DNA of 6,666 nt from C00003060 sp964502635 (GTDB taxonomy: Bacteria; Desulfobacterota; Desulfobacteria; Desulfobacterales; C00003060): contig CAZCXI010000130.1 of NCBI GenBank assembly GCA_964502635.1, forward strand, positions 1 through 6,666. The letters run 5' to 3'. The notes under the pieces were generated by a model. It searched no databases and was not told where the DNA came from. It saw nothing but the letters and a program-made list of their open reading frames with translations. The position numbers and the translations under genes were made by a program. Shown here in pieces: positions 6,466-6,666 of the stretch; position 1 is the first letter of the stretch; every line of letters begins with the position of its first letter.

Positions 6466-6666
6466 ATGGAGCTAAACCAACTCTCATCTCAGATTATTAG
6501 GGCTGCCATCAATGTGCACAAAGAGCTTGGGCCAGGGTTGCTAGAGTCTGTATATCAATCCTGCATGGTCATTGAATTGAGGACTATGGGCATAAAGGTT
6601 CAATCTGAAGTACCTCTTCCGATTTTCTATCGAGAGCAGAGAGTCCATGAAGAAGGATTTCGGCTG
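6466..6666 (+). CDS. GxxExxY family protein, 5' part (runs off the window)
   Basis: This frame is open from ATG 6466 to the window edge, 67 residues. It starts MELNQLSSQIIRAAINVH and contains G24-L-L-E27-S-V-Y30, the family's signature, followed by a region rich in charged residues with VQSEVPLP (48-55). GxxExxY proteins are usually about 120-130 residues and are considered relatives of PDDEXK nucleases; their role is unproven. The first two-thirds of the expected second half is missing because the window ends. The ribosome site is weak (GAG 6459-6461, four bases from the ATG). It does not belong to the polysaccharide pathway and probably marks the edge of the cluster or an inserted accessory gene. 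Confidence 0.85.
   Translation, partial: MELNQLSSQIIRAAINVHKELGPGLLESVYQSCMVIELRTMGIKVQSEVPLPIFYREQRVHEEGFRL

Overview
The window is a piece of a bacterial surface- or exopolysaccharide gene cluster. All recognisable genes lie on the + strand, tightly packed. Base composition is roughly balanced by eye, GTG starts are used alongside ATG, and the proteins resemble families common in Desulfobacterota (former Deltaproteobacteria) and similar Gram-negative environmental bacteria. That placement is a weak inference; nothing here fixes the taxon.

Layout: (1) bases 1-67 may hold the last codons of an upstream gene that ends in a TAGTG stop/start overlap. (2) 67-2031 encodes a large multi-pass membrane protein of GT-C glycosyltransferase type, with a C-terminal tail that looks non-native and overlaps a hairpin. 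(3) 2025-3186 is an SGNH/GDSL hydrolase-like gene whose catalytic part (2230-3186) is open and complete in its motifs, while its membrane-anchor part (2025-2229) carries a frameshift and an in-frame TAA. (4) 3187-3302 is a 116-base gap in which I see only a Shine-Dalgarno for the next gene. (5) 3303-4352 is an ExoA-like family 2 glycosyltransferase. (6) 4349-5032 is a class I SAM-dependent methyltransferase that overlaps the previous gene by four bases. (7) 5100-6425 (possibly from 5064) is a sugar-1-phosphate transferase fused, in the reverse of the usual order, to a FlaA1/PglF-type membrane and Rossmann segment that stops where a dehydratase domain would normally begin. (8) 6466-6666 is the start of a GxxExxY-family gene preceded by a 9-bp-period repeat; it continues past the window.

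Working model (inference): the initiating transferase loads a sugar phosphate onto undecaprenyl phosphate at the inner membrane, the family 2 glycosyltransferase extends the glycan on the cytoplasmic side, the GT-C protein adds a sugar from a lipid-linked donor on the periplasmic side, and the methyltransferase and the SGNH protein decorate or trim the product. The GxxExxY gene is unrelated to this pathway and probably marks the edge of the cluster. The most unusual items are the inverted and truncated transferase fusion, its Asn in place of the expected nucleophilic Asp, and the doubly damaged 5' end of the SGNH gene.
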